This document shows, piece after piece, positions 11,635 to 21,330 of a stretch of 64,000 nucleotides of DNA (positions are counted from its first letter, which is position 1; the number at the start of each line of letters is the position of its first letter). This DNA comes from Metridium senile (Eukaryota > Cnidaria > Anthozoa > Actiniaria > Metridiidae). Where the stretch lies: the NCBI GenBank assembly GCA_949775045.1, contig OX459098.1:17319281-17383280 (forward strand), in the 5' to 3' direction. The translations under genes were made by a program, and so were the position numbers. The notes under the pieces are model-generated. The model worked only from the letters and a program-made list of their open reading frames with translations, had not been told where the DNA came from and did no database searches.

Positions 11635-11874
11635 ATGATAAACACACGAAGATTGTACGATGATGACGCTACGATCCAGTCCGAAAACTCAAAGGATTCA
11701 TTTTCGCCTCCATCCGCCAGCAGACCAGTGCCACCCCCTCATCGTCCAATTCTATTACGGCCCATAAATTTATATCAATCGGGACAAAGTTCAACCCTAA
11801 CAGCTGCATCCTCGTCAGGAAGCCAGCTTTCTGTTAATAAATATATATGCAGCCTTGCAGTCGCATATACATAA
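11635..11874 (+). other. Unassigned 79-codon open frame
   Basis: Starts MINTRRLYDDDATIQ and is Ser/Pro-rich (PVPPPHRPILLRP), with GC above its surroundings. No domain recognised. A second short open stretch after an AG (near 11966: DIAGTVDSDEVLS) might be a downstream exon, but no convincing donor joins them. It could be the 5' exon of a poorly conserved gene or chance. Confidence 0.25.
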
Positions 11875-12002
11875 TTGAAAGCATCGGCGGTCTCGTTTCT
11901 CGCCGAGCGAGCGTTCAAAGCCGGCATAATAGCATATGTTGTTGTATGTGATATTTATTCATCAGGACATTGCTGGAACAGTTGACTCTGATGAGGTTCT
12001 CA

Positions 12003-12031
12003 GTGTTATGTTTATTTATTTATTTATGTAT

Positions 12032-12070
<39 letters not shown>

Positions 12071-12200
12071 TAATAACTTTAATAACTTTATTTACAAGCA
12101 AAATAATAAAAAGGTTGCAAAAAGGGTGTTGCCAGGGAAGAACTAAATCCTCATATACGGCAACCCCCCGTCCCCCCCCCCCCCCCCCCCCCCCACAGAA
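12003..12200. repeat. (TTTA)n microsatellite and poly(C) tract
   Basis: tttatttatttatttattta from ~12005 to 12072, then a run of about 22 C near 12172-12194. Confidence 0.9.
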
Positions 12201-12340
12201 TAAAAAAATTATCAGAAAAAATTAAGAAACTATAAGCTATAAATATATAAAATCGTTAAAAAGTCCTAAAAACTAATGAAAAATATGATAAAACTTATAC
12301 ATTGCACTAAAATGAAATAGGATACAAATTTAAAAAATTA

Positions 12341-12866
12341 CTATGACTTATTGAATAAATAGACTCTAAGGCCTTTCTTGAATTTACTTATGGAGTTACA
12401 TTGAACTAAATGATCTGGCAGATTGTTCCATATACTAATATATCTTATAAAAAAGGAGTGTTTAAAAATGTTAGTTCTAGCATATGGTGTCCAAATTTTG
12501 TGGTCGATCATGAGCAGACCTAGTACGACCTTTAGAGAATGTAAGGTAATTATGTAAATTAATTTTAGAAAAGCCATTTATAAATTTGAACAATTGAACT
12601 ATGCTAAGAAATTCACGGCGAGAGTAAAGACTTGGCCAACCAAGGTATTCGATACGTTCATTGTAGTCAATAGAACTGCCTAAAATCCATCTAGAGACAT
12701 TCCTTTGTATTCTTTCAAGTTTATCCGATAGATATTGTTGGTGGGGATTCCATACAGGGCACGCATACTCAATGGCTTTAATTTGCTCGCTTATTTCCTC
12801 CACCAAAAGAAAGTTCTGTCGGTATTTTGTTATTATTTTCGGAACCCGGATTAAGCTTGAACACAA
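12341..12866 (-). pseudogene. Non-LTR retrotransposon reverse transcriptase, C-terminal fragment
   Basis: Minus-strand translation contains AIEYACPVWNPHQQYLSDKL, ERIQRNVSRWILG, then after a frameshift near 12480-12540 ARTNIFKHSFFIRYISIWNN and LPDHLVQCNSISKFKKGL. This is the typical end of LINE RT ORFs (LEYAS-VW-P ... LE-IQR ... FF-R---IWN-LP). The frameshift and lack of the catalytic FADD region show a dead 5'-truncated copy. Confidence 0.85.
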
Positions 12867-13268
12867 GATCTCCCAATTTGCATACTAAATACACAATCTG
12901 TTCTGTCTTTTCATTTTGCATTGTTGCTGGAATGTGGGTTTGTCTGGTCGTATAAAACAAACGTACAATGCAAAATCAATGCTATTGTTATCGTTGAGAA
13001 TCTTGCATAAGTCACCGGTGACCATTGAACGAAACACTGTATTTTTACCGTCAATGATGGAGCTTTAGTTGCCAAAGTTTGCCATGCAGTAGTGACTTGA
13101 TTGATAAAGATTGACTCCTGGGTACTTTTGAATCAATACTAAACATCGCCGGTAGGAGAAGTAAAATAACTAAAAACGGAGAGCGTCCAAGGAAGTGTCT
13201 GCACTTCATTGTTCATTGTTGAGTCCAATGCCCTAGAAGGCCTAAAAGTTGTTGAAATTATAGAACGC
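12867..13268. other. Spacer before the bacterial-type genes
   Basis: No intact gene. At 13212-13278 the plus strand reads FIVESNALEGLKVVEIIERI, which resembles the C-terminal end of Gfo/Idh/MocA sugar oxidoreductases (see findings); too short to call. The rest is unrecognised. Confidence 0.35.
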
Positions 13269-13308
13269 ATTTATTTATTTATTTATTCATTTATTTATTT
13301 ATTTATTT
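13269..13308. repeat. (TTTA)n microsatellite
   Basis: atttatttatttatttattc repeats 18 bp upstream of the nucleotide-sugar dehydrogenase start; a typical repeat of this genome and not of bacteria. Confidence 0.9.
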
Positions 13309-13326
13309 AATAATATACAGTAATAA

Positions 13327-14631
13327 ATGAGCAACTCAATCTATAACAAACTAATCAACAAAAAGGCAAAGCTCGCCGTAATCGGACTAGGATATGTTGG
13401 ATTACCAATTGCATTAGAATTCGCAAAAACAATTAAAGTTGTTGGATTTGACATCAACCAAGAGCGTATTGATCTCATGAAGAAAACCATCGATCCAAGT
13501 AACGAACTTGATTCCTCTGAGTTTGAAGGTTGCGACATCGAATTTACAGCAAGCCTAGATGATTTAAAAAATGTTGAATTTTTCGTTGTGGCAGTACCGA
13601 CGCCAATCGACAAAGCAAACCGTCCAAATCTTTCGCTACTTCTAGGTGCAACAAACACAGTAGCCAAAGTGTTGAAAATAGGAGACTATGTTGTATTTGA
13701 ATCAACTGTTTATCCAGGCTGTACGGAAGAAGATTGTGTTCCAGTTCTGGAAGAAATTTCAGGACTCAAATTCCGCGAGGACTTCAAAGTGGGGTATTCA
13801 CCAGAAAGAATCAATCCAGGTGACAAGAAACATAAATTACAGAATGTGATCAAAGTCGTTGCAGGATGTTGCGATGAATCTTTGGAGGAAATTGCTAAAA
13901 CGTATGGATTGGTTGTACACGCAGGAGTGCACAAAGCTTCTTCGATTAAAGTTGCTGAGGCAGCTAAAATCATTGAAAACACACAGCGAGATGTAAACAT
14001 TGCCTTGATCAATGAATTATCCATCATTTGTGATCGTCTTGGAATCAATACCTACGATGTACTCGAGGCTGCTGGAACAAAATGGAACTTCTTGAAATTC
14101 TCTCCAGGTTTGGTTGGAGGTCACTGTGTCGGAGTCGATCCATATTACCTGGTACACAAGGCGATGCAAACTGGTTATCATTCAAAAGTAATCACTAGTG
14201 GACGATACGTCAATGATTCCATGGGCTACTACATCGGGAAACAAACCGTAAAAAAGATCTTGGCGCAAGGAAAGAGCATTCAAAATGCAAAAGTCTTGGT
14301 CATGGGAGCAACATTTAAAGAAGATGTAACGGATATTCGTAACTCAAAAGTAATCGACATCATTAAAGAATTGCGTTCTTTCCAAGTAGCGGTTGATTTA
14401 GTTGATCCCCATGCATCGTCAGAAGAGATGGAGCATCAATACGGTGTTGCTATAACTCCAGTTGCGGCGAATGATTACGATGCGATTATCGTAGCGGTAA
14501 ATCATGCCGAATACAAGAAAATGACGGAGGACGATTTCAAAGGAATGATGAAAGACGACAAAGGAGTTTTCGTTGACGTGAAAGGAATATTTAAATCAAA
14601 TATCCACGATTTAGAATATTGGAGCTTGTAA
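13327..14631 (+). CDS. tviB-like: Bacterial-type UDP-HexNAc 6-dehydrogenase (TviB/WbpO family), intronless, 434 aa
   Basis: NAD-dependent nucleotide-sugar dehydrogenase that would oxidise C6 of a UDP-N-acetylhexosamine to the uronic acid for capsule or O-antigen synthesis in bacteria. N-terminal Rossmann motif VIGLGYVGLP (residues 18-27); VPTPID (90-95); ESTVYPGCTEE (125-135); YSPERINPGDK (157-167); central KVAEAAKIIENTQRDVNIAL (208-227) with the family Lys; GGHCVGVDPYYL with catalytic Cys267; C-terminal GATFKEDVTDIRNSKV (327-342). Full length for the family. No intron, unlike most neighbours. The closest resemblance in my memory is to Bacteroidetes proteins. ATG 13327 follows AATAATATACAG, a plausible 3' splice site in front of a 5'UTR/coding junction. 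Downstream, the decayed rfbB has the same strand and bacterial-operon spacing. Probably acquired by horizontal transfer and still intact; expression is not shown by sequence. Confidence 0.93.
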   Translation: MSNSIYNKLINKKAKLAVIGLGYVGLPIALEFAKTIKVVGFDINQERIDLMKKTIDPSNELDSSEFEGCDIEFTASLDDLKNVEFFVVAVPTPIDKANRPNLSLLLGATNTVAKVLKIGDYVVFESTVYPGCTEEDCVPVLEEISGLKFREDFKVGYSPERINPGDKKHKLQNVIKVVAGCCDESLEEIAKTYGLVVHAGVHKASSIKVAEAAKIIENTQRDVNIALINELSIICDRLGINTYDVLEAAGTKWNFLKFSPGLVGGHCVGVDPYYLVHKAMQTGYHSKVITSGRYVNDSMGYYIGKQTVKKILAQGKSIQNAKVLVMGATFKEDVTDIRNSKVIDIIKELRSFQVAVDLVDPHASSEEMEHQYGVAITPVAANDYDAIIVAVNHAEYKKMTEDDFKGMMKDDKGVFVDVKGIFKSNIHDLEYWSL

Positions 14632-14668
14632 TTCGTTATTGCCCCGAATAAGATAACGGTAGATAACT

Positions 14669-15483
14669 ATGGAATACGCAAAAACAATTTTGGTTACGGG
14701 TGGAGCTGGATTTATATCGGTTCTCATGTCGTTCGGCATCGTGAATTGCGATGAATTGACGTATGCGGGAAATTTGAAAAACCTCACGGATGTTGAAAAT
14801 GCATCGAACTATGTGTTCGTAAAGAGACATTTGCGATTGCCAAAAATTAAAAGCTGTTTTTGAAGAATATGCAGTTTCCGAGTATCTCATGTCCATGGAT
14901 CAATTAAAGGTCCAATGGAGATGATTTCGTGCGCACACTTCCGGCTAGTATAAGCCAATCAGAAGCATTTTTGTCGTATCGCCAACAGTTCCAAGATGGC
15001 ATCGTTCGAGAGAGTTGTTTCCCGTGTTAATCCTCTATAAATACGTCCTTAACATAGCTTTACATTACACAATTTGATGCAACTTGGGTAAAAAAAACTC
15101 TCTGCTGCTTTATCAGAATTAAAAAGAATAAAAAAAAAACGCAAATTAATGCCTAAAAGTAACCGAAATCGTTGCTGTCTCGAGGCGCCATTTTGGAACT
15201 GTTCGTTTTGGCAAACAATCCTTTGCGCGCTTCGAAGCGAGATAACCTGGATGGAGTTCGTAATGACCAATGTTATCGGTCCGGTAAACCTGTTGCAGCA
15301 AACAAAAGATTCTTGGAGCGGTACGTAACGGTAAATCATGGGATAATCATATGTTCCACCATGTTTCTACGGAGGAGGTGTATGGTTCGCTTGGTGAAGA
15401 AGGATTGTTCGAAGAAACGACGGCGTATGATCCACGTAGTCCTTATGCAGCGTCAAAAGCATCATCAGATCATTTTGTAAGAG
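14669..15483 (+). pseudogene. rfbB-like: Decayed dTDP-glucose 4,6-dehydratase (rfbB/rmlB) split by an insertion
   Basis: ATG 14669 starts MEYAKTILVTGGAGFI, the SDR NAD-binding TGGAGFIGS motif, but a 2-base insertion at 14713-14716 breaks GFIGSHVVRH. Part of the next strand is deleted (NCDELTYAGNL follows directly), then NLTDVENASNYVFVK, DICDCQKLKAVFEEY and SHVHGSIKGPME (parent: SHVDRSIKGPM) appear in shifting frames to ~14930. About 300 bp of fold-back DNA follows. The gene resumes at ~15250 with [20 protein letters not shown], then [40 protein letters not shown] and VRA, including the catalytic YxxxK (YAASK). A possible echo of VKISNCSNNYG lies at ~15595-15620. Not functional. The gene order dehydrogenase-rfbB is normal for bacterial sugar clusters. 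Confidence 0.88.
14936..15242. mobile_element. Fold-back element inserted in the rfbB pseudogene
   Basis: aacagttccaagatggc (14984-15000) is inverted as gccattttggaactgtt (15187-15203), with further pairing (ttcgag / ctcgag). The rfbB reading stops at ccaatggagatgatttcgt and resumes at ggatggagttcgtaatg, so ATGGAG..TTCGT occurs on both sides, like a diverged target-site duplication. No coding capacity. Insertion by an animal-type repeat argues that the bacterial DNA is genomic. Confidence 0.65.
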
Positions 15484-16344
15484 CGGTTTGATTGGAATTT
15501 TTTGGAACGATTCATTTCTATATCTCGGTAAAAACGTCAAGTAACTTGGATGTTTACCCGTCATGGGAATCGTGATGTATGAATTGGCGTATGTGAAGAT
15601 TAGTTTTTTGCAGAAATACTTCGGCATGAAAGACTCGCGGTAAATGTTCAAATGTCCTTTTTATTGGAGTTACAGTGCAAAATCGAGGTGTGTTTTGGAA
15701 AGCCGCGAAGTGCGTACAGCTTCAAATATATTCCCAATGAAGTATATATATTCTTAAAGCTTAATAAAGAAATGTTTTGTTTTCATTATTGGTTACAATA
15801 AATAATATTTAGTATCAATGATATTGCTATTTTAACGAAATCCGACTAGTCAAAATCAATAAGTTTATTGTCCCGCAATATTTAACCAATCGGCAGAATA
15901 CCTTATCATGCCTGTTAAAAAACTAATGATTCATTTGTTATGTCATATGCGCGATTCTATTCATCGGAATGCTTGATTTTGAGTCAAGAATCAATGCCTC
16001 TTTTGGAGGAGTAGAGGCAATTTAAAAGCGCGCGCGCGATCGAGAGAAACACGTTGAAATTGTTTCTTACCATGGATAATAAATGTATTATTCATGTTTC
16101 TTACATATTAACTTTTACTAATATTAAGCTTACCATATTTCATCATTGTGAACAAAATTGCAAGCTTTTAACGTCCCACGACCTCCATACATCGTTTTTG
16201 AGAAATTTCCGTGAAAAAGAACTCAATTTCAATTATCCAATTCTACTGTGACGTCACATCAAAATTATTATTTTACTAATTACAAATTTGTTGCTCTATC
16301 GCAAAGGATCATGGTCGCTAGAAAGATTGAAATAAAACGACCTC
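15484..16344. other. Spacer downstream of rfbB remnant
   Basis: 15484-15651 is open on the minus strand and reads protein-like (KLIFTYANSYITIPMTGKHP, then SYLTFLPRYRNESF); not identified, possibly more bacterial DNA. An AATAAA lies near 15763. A GC-alternating run (gcgcgcgcgc) is at ~16029. No gene recognised. Confidence 0.35.
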
Positions 16345-16350
16345 TAAACT

Positions 16351-16639
16351 CGTTTGTACGATCGCCGCCACGATGGTCGATTTAAGGAGAGTTTTTTTTG
16401 GTGATAAAAAAACATGAAACTAAGCCAATAAGCTAATATTGTGTACGGGTGGCTCCTTTGATCGATAGAATTGCTGAGTAGGTAATTGACTTGTCGTTTG
16501 TACGATCGCACTTCAATGGCCGATTTAACGAGGTTTTATTGGTGATAAAAACCATAACAATATGCCAATAAGCTTATAGTATGAACGGGTGGCCCCTTTG
16601 ATCCATAGAATTGTTGAGTAGGTGATATGATTGACTTGT
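16351..16639. repeat. 144-bp tandem duplication
   Basis: cgtttgtacgatcgc ... ggtgataaaa ... ccaataagct ... acgggtggc ... gaattgctgagtagg occurs twice (starts 16351 and 16495) with ~15-20% divergence. No coding potential; origin unknown. Confidence 0.8.
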
Positions 16640-17200
16640 CTGATTATGGCTAGCGACGGTTATGGGATAGTCATTCGACACATTCTAATTCAAAATTCTA
16701 ACGTTATAACCAAAACAATGATGATTTGTCTATCACAAAGAAACAAAACAAATTGAGGCTGGGTTTGGCACAGAAACGACTCGCAAAGATACTTCAGGTA
16801 AGACGATTTGAATCTCAAAGATCACAAAGTTAATTCTATTGAGATTATAGTATATTAATTGAAATAAAAACATGAGAAAATAACGTACGATGTTTACAGC
16901 AAGATTATATTCACGCAAATGGATATAGGAAAACACTTATTTGAACGAAAGACTCACGTGCAATTGAAATGTATTTTGTAATAGAACTACAAATCAGCTA
17001 AAATGTTTGTAATGAATACGAACAAATCGCGAAAAATGCATGTATTTCTCCAGATGAGTGACCTTCAACGAGATATACAAGTATCGATCTTTGGGCAAGT
17101 TTACTTAATGTCCAAGTCGTTTTTGTAGTGTACGGCACCGAATCGAAATATGGCAACCAATTTGAATAACTCACTGTTCTTGACTGACTAGTTTTTAGCA
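16640..17200. other. Intergenic DNA with a repeated flank
   Basis: No gene seen. gaatcgaaatatggcaacca (17142-17161), followed by atttgaataac, recurs near 38627-38654, beside another TACACCT element. Confidence 0.4.
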
Positions 17201-17469
17201 TACACCTATTTCAATAAACGTTGTCCATCTGGAATGGTCGATCTGAGACCGATAGGAATTGTGGGAGCTCGTTAAACTGCAAATACACTACATTTTGTAT
17301 TATAATCACGCTTGAATATTAATGTTTACTTCTGAAATACTATTATCCATAATTCAGCACCATTCAAGTGTGATTAAAACAACACATTTGGAATTTATTG
17401 AACTCCCACAATTCCTATCGGTCTCAGATCAACCATTCCAGATGGACAACGTTAATTGAAATAGGTGTA
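17201..17469. mobile_element. MITE of the TACACCT family, copy 2
   Basis: Left TACACCTATTTCAATAAACG continuing ttgtccatctggaatggtcg; right end is its inverted copy ending gaaataggtgta. Arms of ~75 bp with few mismatches; TA at both edges. Confidence 0.8.
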
Positions 17470-17489
17470 TACATGAAGAAATACTGGTG

Positions 17490-18012
17490 TTCTGGACTGA
17501 CTAGCCTCTCAAACATGTAAAGACCTTGTTGAGTTCAGTGCATATAAGTGTGCACTGGACTGACTGGCCTCTCATACATGTTGACACTATAAATTGTGTT
17601 CTGGACTGACTGGCCTCTCATACATGTTGACATTCTATATATAGTGTTCTGGACTGACTGGTCTCTCATACATATGAAAAACCTATTGTGTTTTGGACTG
17701 ACTGGCCTCTCATACATGTGTTACCTCTTATGTGTTCTGGACTGACTTGCCTCTCATGCAGGCATGTAAAACCCCTATTGCATGTGTTCTGGACTGACTT
17801 GCCTCTCATGCAGGCATGTAAAACCCCTATTGCATGTGTTCTGGACTGACTTGCCTCTCATGCAGGCATGTAAAACCCCTATTGCATGTGTTCTGGACTG
17901 ACTTGCCTCTCATGCAGGCATGTAAAACCCCTATTGCATGTGTTCTGGACTGACTTGCCTCTCATGCAGGCATGTAAAACCCCTATTGCATGTGTTCTGG
18001 ACTGACTAGCAT
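17490..18012. repeat. Minisatellite with 52-bp units upstream of the NXPE gene
   Basis: Unit gactgacttgcctctcatgc, aggcatgtaaaacccctatt, gcatgtgttctg (52 bp) in five near-identical copies from 17740, preceded by shorter diverged relatives (tggactgactggcctctcat) from ~17490. It ends ~90 bp before the NXPE start codon. Confidence 0.9.
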
Positions 18013-18100
18013 CTCTTATTAAAGTTTCGTCTTCTTTTTCAGATCCAAAATGAGTGTCGAACGGTCGCAATCACAATGTTTTTAAGTTTCTATAGAAACA

Positions 18101-20761
18101 ATGACCCATTTGATTGCTTTTATTTGCGCATGCGTCCTAATACCAGCATCGCAAACATTAGCTACACAACGTAACCCGACCAAAAAGACGCTAGCTATCC
18201 CAGTAATGCATAGCGCTACGACGGATTTCAAAGTGGACTGGTGCAGACAGCGTATGAGTCGATACGACTTCAAATCGAGGCTCCAAAGTTGCTGGAATAA
18301 ATTTGCTTGGGAATCTCCTGTAGATCCTTTTGCTCTTGATACAGATCCCAGATATAGTTACGTCACCTTAGATATTAAGCCTGCAGGCTATTATAGTAAA
18401 GTTAACATACAAACAGTGACAAGAACAAGACGAAAGAAAACTAACGGAGGAGATTTCTTCAGGGTGTATATACAAGGACCTAGTAATATGGCTGCGACTG
18501 TTATTGATCGCCATGATGGTAGTTATGAGGCTCTCTTCCTGGTAATGGTACCTGGTATTTATATGATAACAGTGATATTGGACTATACCATGTGCAAAGG
18601 GATTAAAGACCCACCCATGGATTGGTTTTACCAAGGTAAATTAGGACGCTATCGTCATCATTATGCCATCCTTGTAAATTTCAATACAATTTAAAATATT
18701 ACTATTTAGTATAAATAAACAAGTGATTATAGCGCGAGGTGATTGGTCGAGAAATTCTCGAGAAATTCACACTATATCTTGATAATCGCCTACAGAGTTT
18801 CGCCGCTATTAGTAATAAGAGATAAAAAAACATTATAATTAAAAAAAAACATTATAAAAATACACAAACATTACACAGTGAGACTGAAAGCCCAATCAAT
18901 GGATCAACAAAGAGATAAAAAGTTTTCAAATGTACTATTCATTCAATTACCTGTCATATCAATTATCAGCACTGCCTTGTATTTGTTCATGATTTTATTT
19001 AGGCTGTCTTCACGGCTCGTTCCAGCCTCCCGGAAGCCTCAAAGGTCGAGTTTTTGATTTTCTAAATAAGACTCTTGCTGCGGCGAATGAACTAGAGTTT
19101 GAAGTAAAGCCATCATATGCACTGTTCAATAGAGGTAAGAGGGTCTACTTGTTGATACGTTTGGATAATTTGTATTCACGACTTGTAACGATCTTTCATT
19201 CCTCTGAAGATGACCGCGAAGGCCGAAAGCTTAGGAGAAGTTTTTAAAAATTAAAAGGTTGAAGAGCAACAACTACTTTTATGAATTAAAATCCAATGGC
19301 AACCTGCAAACATTTGTTTGATTTGATATGATAATCCTTACCAAGCTTATCAATCCACAGAATTACAAAGCTTCAAAGATGCTGGTCATCTTGGATGTAG
19401 GGATACGTGCAAAGTATTGTGGGATGGGTATGGTACTTGGAACGAGGAGACCTGGGAACCACACACACCAGGTATATAACACTGATCCGGGATATTGAAC
19501 GATCACAAACGCTTAGCTTGGGAGCATGGGCTGATATATAACATTGGAAAAGTTAAAAGTTATAATTGCGAGCGTTCACACAGTCAACCTTTGCATCGCC
19601 ACCTTGAAAGTATATGCATGTAAGAAAACAATTGTATCTTTCTTTTATTTCAGGTTTAGCTCTCACCAACTCAGGACACATTCAAGGCCAAGGAGTGTTA
19701 TGGGTATACGGTGACTCGTTAAATCGATATTTCTTCGAGTCTATCTCGACTCGTCGTCTCTGCTTGCAAGTGTTCCGAACGTGTTATTTTACTATGACGT
19801 GGGTGTACATTCTTAGGAGTACAGCAAATGTAGAAATGGACTTACGGTACGGACATAAGACCATCAACATTCCACGAATTCTCAACGAGCTTAAAAGTGT
19901 AGTTTTAAGACCGGAGATGGACGAGAATAGTGCACTGTTGCTGAATACAGGAGTACATTTGTTGAAGAGTTCAGGATTTTACACCTTTCAGAAGGTGATC
20001 AACGGCATGGTGGTGATTTTGAAGACGTTTTATCGAGGGACCGTCATCTGGAAGACGACTACTAGTATTGGGGAACAGAAACAGTTGTATAGTGGCTGTT
20101 TCAGACGGTTCCATACTGAACAGGTACGGAGGGGGATATAGTGGGTGTTTTAGGAGATTCCATACTGAACAGGTACGAAGGGGGATATAGTGGGTGTTTA
20201 AGAAGATTCCATACCGAACAGGTACGGAGGGGGATATAGTGGGTGTTTTAGGAGATTCCATACTGAACAGGTACGGAGGGGGATATAGTGGGTGTTTCAG
20301 GAGATTCCATACTGAACAGGTACGGAGGGGGATATAGTGGGTGTTTTAGGAGATTCCATACTGAACAGGTACGGAGGGGGATATAGTGGGTGTTTTAGAA
20401 GATTCCATACTGAACAGGTACGGAGGGGGGTATAGTGGGTGTTTTAGGAGATTCCACTCTCAACAGGTACGATGGGGGGAGGGGGAGAGAAGCGCACCGT
20501 TGGCTTCCTGGGAGACAAGCTTACTTTGCTTGCTCCTTTTTCTTATTGTCTTCTTTATTAGATTTTTTAATGATTTTTTTACAGCGTGTTGATCTCTTCA
20601 ACGCATATGCCATGGCAACAATGTGCAAAGCTGGATTCCTTGTGCTTGACGTGTACCCGCTGACCAGTTCGTACCCTAGTGGAACAGTTGATGGTGTTCA
20701 TTATAATAGAACTGTGTTTGTATCAGCTGAGGATATACTGGAGGGTTACTTTAGTACGTGA
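18101..20761 (+). CDS. NXPE-family secreted PC-esterase-like protein, five exons, 474 aa
   Basis: Exons 18101-18635, 19003-19134, 19361-19471, 19654-20123, 20585-20761; 1425 nt closing on TGA, introns GT-AG. An N-terminal hydrophobic leader (MTHLIAFICACVLIPASQTL) suggests secretion. The middle resembles the neurexophilin-like part of NXPE proteins (GGDFFRVYIQGPSNMAATVI, YEALFLVMVPGIY). The C-terminal half is a PC-esterase/GDSL-type domain: WVYGDSLNRYFFE with the nucleophile Ser in GDS, and GTVDGVHY near the end giving the Asp-His (DxxH) pair. Both catalytic motifs are present, so it may be an active esterase or O-acetyltransferase-like enzyme on secreted glycans; substrate unknown. The donor of exon 4 lies at the head of a 49-bp tandem array. 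Confidence 0.85.
20096..20470 (+). repeat. 49-bp minisatellite duplicating an exon end and its 5' splice site
   Basis: Eight caggtac motifs occur at exact 49-bp spacing (C at 20121, 20170, 20219, 20268, 20317, 20366, 20415, 20464). The unit is ggtgttttaggagattccat, actgaacaggtacggagggg, gatatagtg. The first copy is the real exon-4 end (FHTEQ|gt) of the NXPE gene; each later copy keeps both an AG-like acceptor (gttttag) and the donor. Confidence 0.92.
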
Positions 20762-20789
20762 ACCAGTGAAGACTTTAACGTCTGGCAGG

Positions 20790-21295
20790 TAATGGAGTGG
20801 ATGATGGTGTAGGTGATGATTATAATGAAGAGGATGGAGTGATGATGGTGGTAATGATAATGATGACGATGGTGGTGGTGGTGGTGATGATGATAGTCAT
20901 GATGATGATGGTGATGATGACGATCTGGTAATGATGATGGTGTTGGTGATGTTGATAGCCATGATGGTGATGATGACGATCTGGTAATGATGATGGTGTT
21001 GGTGATGATGATAGTCATGATGGTGATGACGACGATCTGGTAATGATGATGACGATGGTGTTGGTGATGATGATAGTCATGATGGTGATGATGACGATCT
21101 GGTAACGATGTTGATGATGGTGTTGGTGATCATGATCATGATAAACAGATGACGATCATCGCCATCATCGATCGGCACCATTTATAATATCATCATCATT
21201 GATCATTGTGGTCATCTGACCTCATTATTATCATCATCATCATCATAATCATTATCGCTCTCACTATCACCACCATATTATAAATGGAAACTATA
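20790..21295. repeat. GAT-type microsatellite/minisatellite
   Basis: Imperfect gatgatggtgatgatgacg repeats with a ~60-bp super-unit containing gacgatctggtaatgatgat; the last part is reverse-oriented (catcatcatcat). Confidence 0.9.
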
Positions 21296-21330
21296 GCGAG
21301 TAACTCAAACTAGTATAGGCTGCGTCGGTG

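Noticed and set aside
13341..14048. Minus-strand frames opposite the nucleotide-sugar dehydrogenase
   Set aside because: Shadows of the real plus-strand gene; no motif.
16351..16639. Possible duplicated small RNA gene
   Set aside because: No tRNA, snRNA or Pol III box order could be confirmed; kept only as a tandem repeat.
17535..18070. Minus frames MYERPVSP / MRGKSVQN
   Set aside because: Products of the 52-bp minisatellite.
20435..20592. Plus frames in the 49-bp array
   Set aside because: Array translations; the true coding sequence resumes only at the AG before 20585.
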